From JBICHN01 sp043101845 (GTDB lineage: Bacteria; Planctomycetota; Phycisphaerae; Phycisphaerales; UBA5793): DNA of 64,000 nt. A program made the translations under genes and the position numbers. The notes beneath the pieces were generated by a model. It saw nothing but the letters and a program-made list of their open reading frames with translations. It was not told where the DNA came from and made no database searches. Positions 27,175 through 35,062 of the stretch are shown here, in pieces. How positions within the stretch are numbered: the first letter of the stretch is position 1; every line of letters starts with the position of its first letter. Location of the stretch: assembly GCA_043101845.1 (NCBI GenBank), contig JBICHN010000002.1, positions 310,001 to 374,000 of the forward strand, read 5' to 3'.

Positions 27175-28119
27175 CTAGGGGCGCGACGGGGCGAGCGCCC
27201 GATCAAGTCGTCCGTCGAAGTCGGTGAGTCGAGCTTCCGCGGTCGCCCGATCGACTCCAAGTCGGCGCATGACGATCGCGGCTTTCACTGATCCGGCCGC
27301 ATCATCCAACGCTCGAAACGCCTCCTCACGCGAGAGCCCGGTGAGTGTCGAGATGATCCGCGCCGCGCGATCTCGAAGTTTGTCGTTCGTGGCCCGGAGG
27401 TCCACCATGAGATTCTCGTAGACCCGGCCCGACTGAATCATGAGTGTCGTCGAGATCGCATTGAGAGCGAGTTTCGTCGCGGAGCCTGCTTTCATGCGCG
27501 TCGAACCGGTCACGATCTCCGGACCCGTCTCGATCACGACGAAGTGATCGACAAATGACGGGCGATCGATTCGGGCGCAGACGAGGAGTCCGATGAGCGG
27601 AGGCTTGGCGATCGACTGCGCGTACTCGAGCCCACCGAGCACATAGGGCGTCGTCCCTCCCGCCGCGACCCCAAGGAGGATGTCGTCGTGATTGAGCCCG
27701 AGCGCATCGAGGTCAGGTCGAGCGCCGGTCGGATCATCCTCGAGTCCTTCGCTCGATCGCCGCAGGGCCGCGTCGCCGCCGGCGATCAGGCCGACCACGC
27801 GATCGTGGGCGACCTGGAAGGTTGGCGGCGCTTCGGACGCGTCGAGGGCGCCCAGTCGCCCCGAGGTTCCGGCGCCGAGGTACACGAGTCGTCCACCGGC
27901 TGCGAATCGTGGCGCCGCCGCTTCGATGAATCGCACGAGCGCCGGCCGCGCACGGCTGACGGCGTCGAGCATCTCGAGATCGGCTTGATGGATGAGTTCG
28001 ACGCACTCGGCCACGGAAAGCTCATGCAGCCGCGTCGACCTCGGATGTCGCTCTTCCGTCGTGAGATGCGACCGGTCCGGGGGGGATCCGTCGCGCGATC
28101 GACTTTGTTCATGCGTCAT
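27175..28119 (-). CDS. murQ: N-acetylmuramic acid 6-phosphate etherase
   Basis: This 314-residue cytosolic SIS-domain lyase removes D-lactate from MurNAc-6-phosphate to give GlcNAc-6-phosphate. Diagnostic parts are GRLVYLGAGTSGRLGALDASE, the GEDDPTGARPD-like loop (here LEDDPTGARPD), VAAGGTTPYV, and GSTRMKAGSATKLALN. Length fits the family (about 300). Its start codon lies inside the end of anmK (an 11-base overlap), so translation is coupled. It is the last gene of the four-gene operon that ends here. Confidence 0.95.
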   Translation of the reverse strand: MTHEQSRSRDGSPPDRSHLTTEERHPRSTRLHELSVAECVELIHQADLEMLDAVSRARPALVRFIEAAAPRFAAGGRLVYLGAGTSGRLGALDASEAPPTFQVAHDRVVGLIAGGDAALRRSSEGLEDDPTGARPDLDALGLNHDDILLGVAAGGTTPYVLGGLEYAQSIAKPPLIGLLVCARIDRPSFVDHFVVIETGPEIVTGSTRMKAGSATKLALNAISTTLMIQSGRVYENLMVDLRATNDKLRDRAARIISTLTGLSREEAFRALDDAAGSVKAAIVMRRLGVDRATAEARLTDFDGRLDRALAPSRP

Positions 28120-29251
28120 TCGGGTACACCCATGCTCCGGCGATGGGGGCCGGTCGGGGGACGCGAGTCACTTGCGGGAGGGTAATGGCGACTCGATCGG
28201 CGCACAGCGCGCCGAGCACGGCCATCGCCATCGCTTCCCGCAGGTCGAGCGGCACGCCGACCGCGTCACTCAATTCGACCGGCGCCGCGATTCGATATCG
28301 GAGTTCGCTCCGCAGGGCCTCGTTCCGGGCGCCGCCACCGGCAAGAAGCACTCGATCCGATTCGGAGGCGCGGGACGCGATCACCTCGGCGATCGCGGCA
28401 GTTATCGTCCGGCACAGGTCGGCCGCGGACAGACGCTTCAGACTCTCGTCGAGCCATTCGTTCATCAACTCGTCTCCGGTACCGAGCGAACGGCCCGATT
28501 CCGCCTGTGCCGAAAGTGATCGTCGAAGCGATTCGAACGCCGCCTGATCGACCGATCCTCGAAGCGCGGCTCCACCGTTCCGATCGTACGGTTGATCAAG
28601 CGCTCGACGCGCCGCGGTATCGAGCAACTGGTTACAGACGCAGATGTCGCCGCCATCGATTCGATCAAGTCTCCGGGGGCCGACGGGGTCATCGTTCAGG
28701 CTCGGCAGCCTTGTGGCGTTTGCGAATCCGCCGAGATTCACGATGAGGCGTCGCTCGGTCGGATGACGAAAGAGGATGTCATCGGCGAGCGGCGTAATCG
28801 GAGCGCCTTCACCGCCCTCGGCGAGGTCGGCGGCGCGGAGGTCGAACACCACGGGCGCCCGGAGTCGTCGCGCGATGCGCGTCGGGTTGAGAAGCTGCCA
28901 ACTCAATGGTGGGTCGTGAAACACGGTTTGCCCGTGCAGGCAGATCAGATCGGTCACGCCGTCGCCGAGCACGGTTTCGATGAGCGAGGCATGCTCGTCC
29001 GCGAGTTCGTCACGAATCTCCGAAACGCGTCGGGCGGTGAGCGGCTCACCAGTGGTGAACGCGCGGAGGTCGAGTGTGCATCGCTCGGGCAGAGGGCGGG
29101 AACCGCTCGAGCAAAGCGTCGCTGTCATGTCGAGCCCATGCCCCTCGATCTCGACGAGCGCTGCGTCGATCCCGTCCAGACTCGTGCCCGTCATCACGCC
29201 GACTACTCGGCGGGCGCCGTTCGACCCGGCCCCAACAAGTGAATCCCTCAT
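28109..29251 (-). CDS. anmK: anhydro-N-acetylmuramic acid kinase
   Basis: This 380-residue kinase of the ASKHA fold opens 1,6-anhydroMurNAc and phosphorylates it to MurNAc-6-phosphate, the substrate of MurQ. The N-terminal GVMTGTSLDGIDAALVE (residues about 18-34) is the family signature. FDLRAADLAEGGEGAPI and LIVNLGGFANATRL follow, and VLLAGGGARNEALRSELR provides the adenosine pocket. Length fits AnmK (about 370). The start overlaps the GH20 stop by four bases (ATGA). Confidence 0.95.
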   Translation of the reverse strand: MRDSLVGAGSNGARRVVGVMTGTSLDGIDAALVEIEGHGLDMTATLCSSGSRPLPERCTLDLRAFTTGEPLTARRVSEIRDELADEHASLIETVLGDGVTDLICLHGQTVFHDPPLSWQLLNPTRIARRLRAPVVFDLRAADLAEGGEGAPITPLADDILFRHPTERRLIVNLGGFANATRLPSLNDDPVGPRRLDRIDGGDICVCNQLLDTAARRALDQPYDRNGGAALRGSVDQAAFESLRRSLSAQAESGRSLGTGDELMNEWLDESLKRLSAADLCRTITAAIAEVIASRASESDRVLLAGGGARNEALRSELRYRIAAPVELSDAVGVPLDLREAMAMAVLGALCADRVAITLPQVTRVPRPAPIAGAWVYPNDA

Positions 29252-31149
29252 CCCGGCGCCTGCCTCTGATCGTGGCTTCGCAGATCGTCACGGATCGCCG
29301 CATAGTAGGAGAGGCTGCTCGGCAGCCCGCCGGGACGGGATCGAAGACGCCACAGCCGGGCGTGCTCATCCATGATCCCCTCGATACGCGACGCGAGATT
29401 CTCCCGCCGGCGCGATGATTTCCCCTCGTCGACTCGCCGCGCGATGGCGCGATCGGCGGCGAGCAACGCGACCGCCAGCGACTGGCGCAACTCCGCTCGG
29501 ACGAGTTCATCGAGGCCATCCGGAAACCGCGTCTCGAGATCGAGCAGCACGCCGCGTGTCGACTCCCACTCTTCGACCGGGCGAGGTCTCTCCGGCGCGT
29601 CGAATGGTGTGTGCAGGTCGGTGTAGAGGGCGCCCGCGTTTCGCAGCGGCGCATACCGGTCTTCATTGTCCGCGGTCGATCGCCACCGCAGACGCAGCGG
29701 CAGATCGGCGTCACCGAGCACGGTCAGCCAGGCGTCGAGAAACGACGACCCTCCCGAAAAACAGTGAGGTGTTCGCTCCGGCGCCGAGTCGGGGGCCCAC
29801 TTCTCTCCCGCCCACGCCGTCGCAGCGCCCTCGGCGAGACCGAACATGGAGATGGGCCATTGCTGATCATGGCCGCAATCGCCCCAGTCCGTGACGAGAA
29901 AACCAGTGGCGCCGCCGGCGTGACCGCACCGCGCCGCGCTCGTCAGGTTCGCCGATCGTTCGAACGATCGCCCCGTGATCGATCGCCATGAACTCGTCCC
30001 TGGACACACCCAGACCTCACGCCCGGACTTCGCGAACACTTGTGTCCATTCTTCGAACTCCGCGTCGGGTTCATATCCCCACGCGAGTGCAATCGCGTCC
30101 TCGGGCACGCGCTCCATCTGACCCGGATCGCGAAGTGCGATGTCGGCCCAGAACATCGGTCGCCGTCCGTGATCGCGCACGAGATCCATGACCTGGTGTA
30201 CAAACTCGAAGTAGACGGCGGAGCGCCCACGGGACTCGACCGCCGTTCGCGAGCGTCCCTGCCCGACATCGAATGTCTCGTCGCATCCGATATTGACGAG
30301 CGGCGAGGAGAAGCAGGGGAGAAGTTGATCGAGCAGCTCGCGCACAAACGCAATCGATCGGGCGTCAGTAGGGCACAGGCTGAACGGGCCCGATCGCGGT
30401 GTTCCGTTGAAGTCCCAGGACCCGGTGATCTCGGCGAGATGGATGTAGTCCGGATGGGTCAGCCACTTCTGCAGATGACCGAAGCAATTCTGGTTCGCCG
30501 CGAGATCGACGCCGCGCATTCGACAGAACGCGTCGAGTTCGCGGATCTCCGCCGGCGTGAACGGGCTCGCGTCGGCCCAGATTGCCTCGTGACTGGCGTA
30601 GGCGAACGCATGCTCGAAGTAGAGCTGGAGATGATTGATCTTGAAGGACGCGAGACGATCGACTGTATCGAACAGATGCTCCATCGTCGGTACACGATCG
30701 CGGGAGACATCGAGCATGACGCCGCGGAGCGGAAACGCCGGCCAGTCGTGTATTTCGAGGACGGGGAGCCGGTCGTCAACCGCTCCCTCCAGAAGTTGAG
30801 CGAGTGTCCGGAGGGCGTAGCGAACCCCGTCGACTGTCGTCGCCCGAATTCGCGCGGTGGGCGCATTCGAATCATCCGCGGCAGACGAGAGTTCGAGTCG
30901 ATACGCCTGACTTCGAACCTTCTTCGGAGCACCAGTCTCGAGCGACTCATCGATGACTACTTCGACCCAGGACGCGCGATCGCGCATGGGCAGTGTGGCG
31001 CCGAGGCGTCCGACGGTGGTCTCAATGATCTTGGCGTCAACGCCGGAGACTGAGAATCGATCGTTGGGCGCCGCGACGAAACCGGAGGCCAGCGTCACCG
31101 AGACTGGTCGAGGTAGGAGTTGCAGATCGCCGTGCAAGGTCGAAGTCAT
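29248..31149 (-). CDS. cytosolic beta-N-acetylhexosaminidase, GH20
   Basis: This 633-residue glycoside hydrolase has an N-terminal GH20b-type domain (about 10-130, LPRPVSVTL ... YALRTLAQLL) and a catalytic barrel from about 140 (FPLRGVMLDVSRD). The catalytic Asp-Glu pair is D290-E291 in NIGCDETFD, which uses substrate-assisted catalysis with the N-acetyl group. No signal peptide is visible after the start at ATG 31149, which overlaps the transporter stop by four bases; the reading frame extends upstream but into transporter sequence. A cytosolic location is unusual for GH20 and, beside AnmK and MurQ, suggests it cleaves imported GlcNAc-containing disaccharides. This would do the work NagZ does elsewhere. 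Confidence 0.88.
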   Translation of the reverse strand: MTSTLHGDLQLLPRPVSVTLASGFVAAPNDRFSVSGVDAKIIETTVGRLGATLPMRDRASWVEVVIDESLETGAPKKVRSQAYRLELSSAADDSNAPTARIRATTVDGVRYALRTLAQLLEGAVDDRLPVLEIHDWPAFPLRGVMLDVSRDRVPTMEHLFDTVDRLASFKINHLQLYFEHAFAYASHEAIWADASPFTPAEIRELDAFCRMRGVDLAANQNCFGHLQKWLTHPDYIHLAEITGSWDFNGTPRSGPFSLCPTDARSIAFVRELLDQLLPCFSSPLVNIGCDETFDVGQGRSRTAVESRGRSAVYFEFVHQVMDLVRDHGRRPMFWADIALRDPGQMERVPEDAIALAWGYEPDAEFEEWTQVFAKSGREVWVCPGTSSWRSITGRSFERSANLTSAARCGHAGGATGFLVTDWGDCGHDQQWPISMFGLAEGAATAWAGEKWAPDSAPERTPHCFSGGSSFLDAWLTVLGDADLPLRLRWRSTADNEDRYAPLRNAGALYTDLHTPFDAPERPRPVEEWESTRGVLLDLETRFPDGLDELVRAELRQSLAVALLAADRAIARRVDEGKSSRRRENLASRIEGIMDEHARLWRLRSRPGGLPSSLSYYAAIRDDLRSHDQRQAPG

Positions 31150-32717
31150 TCCGCGATGACGGTATCGCCATCTCGTGATGGAGGCAGAATACACACCGCA
31201 AAAGCGATCGCGGTAGCGATGAGCATCACCCACGGAAAGGCGATCGAACGCTCGCCCTTCCAGGGCGCCCATTCCCATGGCTGGAGGAGCAGCGTCACAC
31301 CAAAGCCGGTTGCGAGCGCCACGATCGCGCTCCACCCTCGGCCGCGCGAGGTGAACAGGGCGCTGAGGAATACGGCGAGCAGTCCGGAGTACGCGAAGAT
31401 CATGACCTTGAGGGCGAAATCGATCAGTCGATCTCCGCTCGCTCGTTGCCAGTAGATGCAGAAGACCGCGAACGCGGCGAGAACGACTCCCCACCCCGCG
31501 ACGGCGCAGCGGCCGACGAACACATAGTGCCGCTCCGGCGATGACGGCCGCCAGCGTCGATAGAGGTCGGTCACGAAGGTCGACGACATCGCGTTGAGCG
31601 CCGAATTGATGCTCGATAGTCCGGCGGCGAACAGGCCGGCGATCATGAGTCCGGTCAGACCCGGCGGAAGCTCGCGCAGAATGAATGTGAGAAAGATCCG
31701 CTGTTCATCCGGCGGCGTGTAGTCCGGCGACGCGACCCCCATGAGGTCCGGGCGTCGGTAGAAGATGAACAGGAGCAGGCCCACCGCCATGAAGAGAAAG
31801 GTCACCGGGATTCCGACGAGAATCCCCCCGACGGCGGACCTCGCGCCGGCGGCTGCGTTCCGGCAAGTGAGCGACCGCTGAATCAAATCCTGATCGGTCC
31901 CGAAGGCCGCCATGTTGAAGAGCGCGAGTCCGGTCAATGCGGTGAGAAGGGTGTAGAACTCCGAGAAATCGATCCATCCACCATCACGCGCCGGATCAAC
32001 GCCGAGCGTGACGAGTCGAAGCTTTGACGGTTCGCCCTCGGCGGGATTCTGCAGCGCCTCGATGATGGCGCCCGTGCTCGCCGGGATTCGGTCGAAGAGC
32101 AGGACGAGCGCGATAATCGCGGCGCCGACAAAGACGACCGTCTGAACCACATCGGTCCAGATGACCGTTCGAATCCCACCCACGATCGTGTAGGCGACGG
32201 CGACCAGTGTCAGCGTGACGATGGCGAGCGTGAGTTGCGCCGGCTGCGTGTCACCAAAGAGAATGAGCGCCGCGGGCAGCGCTCCCACAAAGAGCCGCGC
32301 TCCGCTGGCGAAGATTCGGCCAACCATGAAGGTGACACTCGTGAGAACCCGGGCATGCGGTCCGAATCGGTGCCCCACGAGTTCGTAAATGCTCGTGACC
32401 TCCTGCCGGTAGAACGCCGGGACGAAGAACACGGCGACCACGCTTACGCCCACGACGCCGCCAAGTGTCGCGATGAGATAAGTCAGGTCCGATTTGTACG
32501 CGGTCTCCGGTCCGCCGATGAAGGTCACCGCCGACAGGGAAGTCGCGAGAAGTGAGATCGCCGCCGCCCAGGCCGGAACGCCTCGCCGGGCCAGAAAGTA
32601 GTCGTCCGTTCCGTGCTGTTCCCGTCGGGAGAACCACCAACTCGCGAGGATGAGCAGCAGTCCATATCCGCCCAGGGTGAACCAGTCGATCGTGGTGAAG
32701 TGCGGATTCAGATTCAA
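31146..32717 (-). CDS. sodium/solute symporter (SSS family)
   Basis: This 523-residue inner-membrane transporter has about 13 predicted membrane segments, starting at WFTLGGYGLLLILASWWF. Family hallmarks include the GVPAWAAAISLLATSLSAVTF segment in TM1-TM2, GHRFGPHARVLTS, the VVGGIRTVIWTDVVQ-like signature, and GLMIAGLFAAGLSSINSALNA in the later part. It drives sodium-coupled uptake. As first gene of the operon with GH20, anmK and murQ, its most likely cargo is an amino sugar or a murein-derived disaccharide. Known SSS members carry sugars, sialic acid or amino acids; muropeptide sugar transport by this family would be an inference from context. Confidence 0.85.
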   Translation of the reverse strand: MNLNPHFTTIDWFTLGGYGLLLILASWWFSRREQHGTDDYFLARRGVPAWAAAISLLATSLSAVTFIGGPETAYKSDLTYLIATLGGVVGVSVVAVFFVPAFYRQEVTSIYELVGHRFGPHARVLTSVTFMVGRIFASGARLFVGALPAALILFGDTQPAQLTLAIVTLTLVAVAYTIVGGIRTVIWTDVVQTVVFVGAAIIALVLLFDRIPASTGAIIEALQNPAEGEPSKLRLVTLGVDPARDGGWIDFSEFYTLLTALTGLALFNMAAFGTDQDLIQRSLTCRNAAAGARSAVGGILVGIPVTFLFMAVGLLLFIFYRRPDLMGVASPDYTPPDEQRIFLTFILRELPPGLTGLMIAGLFAAGLSSINSALNAMSSTFVTDLYRRWRPSSPERHYVFVGRCAVAGWGVVLAAFAVFCIYWQRASGDRLIDFALKVMIFAYSGLLAVFLSALFTSRGRGWSAIVALATGFGVTLLLQPWEWAPWKGERSIAFPWVMLIATAIAFAVCILPPSRDGDTVIAE

Positions 32718-32800
32718 GCGCGATCTCCGGCGGTGTGTTCACCTATTGTCGGCGAAACGATCGCGAAGACTACGCAAACGGCGTCCGGACTCGACGCGCA

Positions 32801-32834
32801 CAAAAAAAACAGCCCCGTCGCGTGACGGGGCTGT
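32801..32834 (-). terminator. rho-independent terminator of the sigma factor gene
   Basis: On the minus strand ACAGCCCCGTC and GACGGGGCTGT form an 11-base perfect stem with a four-base loop, followed by a run of eight T. It lies 26 bases after the sigma factor stop codon. Confidence 0.93.
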
Positions 32835-32859
32835 AGAAGTTCGTGAGGCGCCTGCGCCC

Positions 32860-33930
32860 TCAGTTGATCCGTGCCCGTTCCCGGGGTCGGCCGGCGATGA
32901 AGTGCTCTTCGAGCTCCTGGCGGATCTTCGCGAGCGCCCGCACCTGAATTTGGCGGACTCGCTCCTTCCCCACACCAATGAGTTGTCCAACCTGACCCAG
33001 AGTCAGCGTAGGTCCGTCGGCGCGGTCGCCGATGCCGAAGCGGCTTTCAATGACGACCCGCTCGACATCCGTAAGGCCGGCGCGGTTCTGCTTGACGATC
33101 TCGCCGAGCTCTTCGGCGCAATCCTTCTCGAATTCGGTCCGGTCGCCCTCTTCGCGTCCGACATTCTCGAACGAAGGGTCGTATTCGACCGGGAAGCGTT
33201 CCCGATGCTTCGACTGCTTGAGCGCGAGCCGGCTGAAGCCCTTGATGATGGCCTGGCACGCATAGGTCGAGAACTTATTGCCCAGGTCCGCATTGAACTT
33301 GTCAATCGCGCGAAGGAGCGCCATGTTCCCCTCGCTCACGAGCTCCTGGAACTCAACTTCCTTCATCCGGGTCCGGCGCGCCATTGCGAGGACCAGTGCG
33401 AGATTCGACTCGGCGATCTGCTCGCGAAGCGCCGAAGCGAGACCGCCCCAGCGCAGCAGTTCCATGATCTCCGCCTCGGACGGTTCGCGGCTGCCGTACT
33501 CGTCCCCCACGCCAAGTTCGTCCTGCACGAGACGGACTCGGAACCGCGCGTAGTTGTACTTGCGGAAGAGCGCCTTTTCCTGCTTCTTGGTCAATACGAA
33601 CTTCGTCGCCGGTCGGCGATCCTTTACCAGATCATTCTGTTCCATCGCGGGCTGATACCAGCCCACCTTCGGAAGCGGGATTTCCGGCGCGTCATCGAAG
33701 ATGAGCCGCTCGGCGTCGTCCTCTTCAAAGTACGGACTCTCCATGTAGTCCATCGGTTCGACCAGAAGGCGATTGAGGAGCTCCCGGTCTTCCGGGCTCA
33801 GCGAAACGCTGCGAATTGACTTCGGAGATCCGTTTCGAGACTTCTTGTTGAGTTCGGCCAGCCGCTTCGCCCGCAGGCGCATGACTTGATCGAACGGCGA
33901 CCGGTCGGAGTTTCTCATTGCAGTTCCCAT
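32860..33930 (-). CDS. divergent sigma-70 family RNA polymerase sigma factor
   Basis: This 356-residue sigma factor has an acidic N-terminal third (about 1-110) without a known domain and region 1.2/2 at about 115-246 (LREQIAESNLALVLAMARR, EGNMALLRAIDKFNADLGNK). Region 4 is at about 283-345, with a helix-turn-helix ending KERVRQIQVRALAKIR. Region 3 is missing: only about 35 linker residues separate regions 2 and 4. In region 2.3 the conserved Trp pair that follows FSTYA is replaced by QA (FSTYACQAIIKG). It is therefore not the housekeeping factor and probably belongs to a planctomycete-specific group. ATG at 33930 follows AGGGAGG at nine bases; a TTG at 33978 is a weaker alternative. Confidence 0.88.
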   Translation of the reverse strand: MGTAMRNSDRSPFDQVMRLRAKRLAELNKKSRNGSPKSIRSVSLSPEDRELLNRLLVEPMDYMESPYFEEDDAERLIFDDAPEIPLPKVGWYQPAMEQNDLVKDRRPATKFVLTKKQEKALFRKYNYARFRVRLVQDELGVGDEYGSREPSEAEIMELLRWGGLASALREQIAESNLALVLAMARRTRMKEVEFQELVSEGNMALLRAIDKFNADLGNKFSTYACQAIIKGFSRLALKQSKHRERFPVEYDPSFENVGREEGDRTEFEKDCAEELGEIVKQNRAGLTDVERVVIESRFGIGDRADGPTLTLGQVGQLIGVGKERVRQIQVRALAKIRQELEEHFIAGRPRERARIN

Positions 33931-34388
33931 TCGTTCGGTCCTCCCTGGTCCTTCGCTTCCCCCGTTTGTGTTCGTCAACGGCTAGAACTCGGATGCTGTC
34001 ATTCCCTTGTCTTCCGAGCACCCGATGGTTCGGGTTCCGTTGCTTCTCCTACGCGTATTGTGGCAAGTGGTTGTGAACCACTATTAATCGCGCAGGCGTG
34101 GGGTCGAGGCCTTCCGGGCCTCTTCGGACTCAGGATTCGCCGCGGCCGCCCCGTGCCGTCGGGCTCCGGTCCTACTGGATGCGCCGGGGCTCGGTCGTAT
34201 TCCTTACGGGGCGATTCAGCTCGCAACTCCCGGGCGCAGGCGCACCTTTGCCATTCATACGGCGGGACCGCGGCGCCGGTTCTCGTGCGGCGCCACGGGC
34301 TCCTCCACAAGAGCAACGGACCGGGCGAGGGCTCATTAATCGCCGATCATCCAGTCCGAGCGCGTTGTTGGGATTTCAGGGTGTCGCC
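33931..34388. other. intergenic region upstream of the sigma factor gene
   Basis: About 460 bases without a supported gene between the HIT gene and the sigma factor gene, both on the minus strand. It contains two small perfect hairpins: ACCCGA-TGGT-TCGGGT at 34020-34035 and AGTGGTT-GTG-AACCACT at 34066-34082. Neither has a T-run. Possible roles are a long sigma factor leader, a promoter region or an unrecognised small RNA. No RNase P, 6S or tmRNA hallmark was found on inspection. Confidence 0.5.
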
Positions 34389-34958
34389 TTAACTTTTTCC
34401 GCGGTTTTCTTCGGCGTCGACTGTTGCGGCGTAGCGCTGGTACATGCTCTCGAGCGACTCGGGCACGACGCGGATGTCGCCGACGACGGTGATGAAGTTC
34501 GTGTCGCCGCCCCAACGCGGCACCACATGGACATGCAGATGCGTCGGCACACCCGCTCCCGCGGCTCGGCCCTGATTGACGCCGATGTTGATCCCCTGAG
34601 GATTGAGCGAGCGCTCGACGAGATCAGTCGCGCGGTCGACAAGCCGCCAGAGGGACGCGCGCTGCTCCGCTTCGTAGTCCATGAGTCGAGGTCTCGGGTC
34701 CCCCAGAGCGACCACAAGGTGACCATTGCTGTACGGGTAGCGGTTGAGGCACGCGAACCCATACTCGTCACGAAGAACCACGAAATGCTCCGCGTCGAGT
34801 TCGGGCTTCACCCAGTACTCGGTCAGGAAGGTCGGCGTCTCGTCATCGGTGAACGGTCGCTCGCCGCGCTCGACCTTTGGGTCGGTCTCGTCGAGTTCGT
34901 CTTTGAGACGATCGAGGTATTGCAGGCGCCACGGCGCCCAGATGTTCTTCCGACTCAT
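34389..34958 (-). CDS. HIT family nucleotide phosphorylase/hydrolase
   Basis: This 189-residue cytosolic protein of the histidine triad superfamily has the nucleophile motif THLHVHVVPRW (HxHxH), preceded by GINIGVNQGRAAGAGVP. Opening residues IWAPWRLQYL match the bacterial HIT/Ap4A phosphorylase-like group. Length (about 160-190) fits. ATG at 34958 is preferred; a GTG two codons earlier is possible. It would hydrolyse or phosphorolyse dinucleoside polyphosphates or adenylated compounds. It is divergent from the leucyl aminopeptidase gene. Confidence 0.88.
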   Translation of the reverse strand: MSRKNIWAPWRLQYLDRLKDELDETDPKVERGERPFTDDETPTFLTEYWVKPELDAEHFVVLRDEYGFACLNRYPYSNGHLVVALGDPRPRLMDYEAEQRASLWRLVDRATDLVERSLNPQGINIGVNQGRAAGAGVPTHLHVHVVPRWGGDTNFITVVGDIRVVPESLESMYQRYAATVDAEENRGKS

Positions 34959-35062
34959 GGCCACACTCTAGTACCGGCGTGTGGGGGACGAGTGGCGCGA
35001 GAATCGTCCCGCCTACACTCCACGCCCGCAATCGACCCGCCCGCCACGAAGGAGGCATTCCG

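Noticed and set aside
33931..34388. Possible RNase P RNA, 6S RNA or tmRNA in the gap upstream of the sigma gene
   Set aside because: None of the conserved blocks I know for these RNAs could be found on either strand; reported only as unexplained gap.
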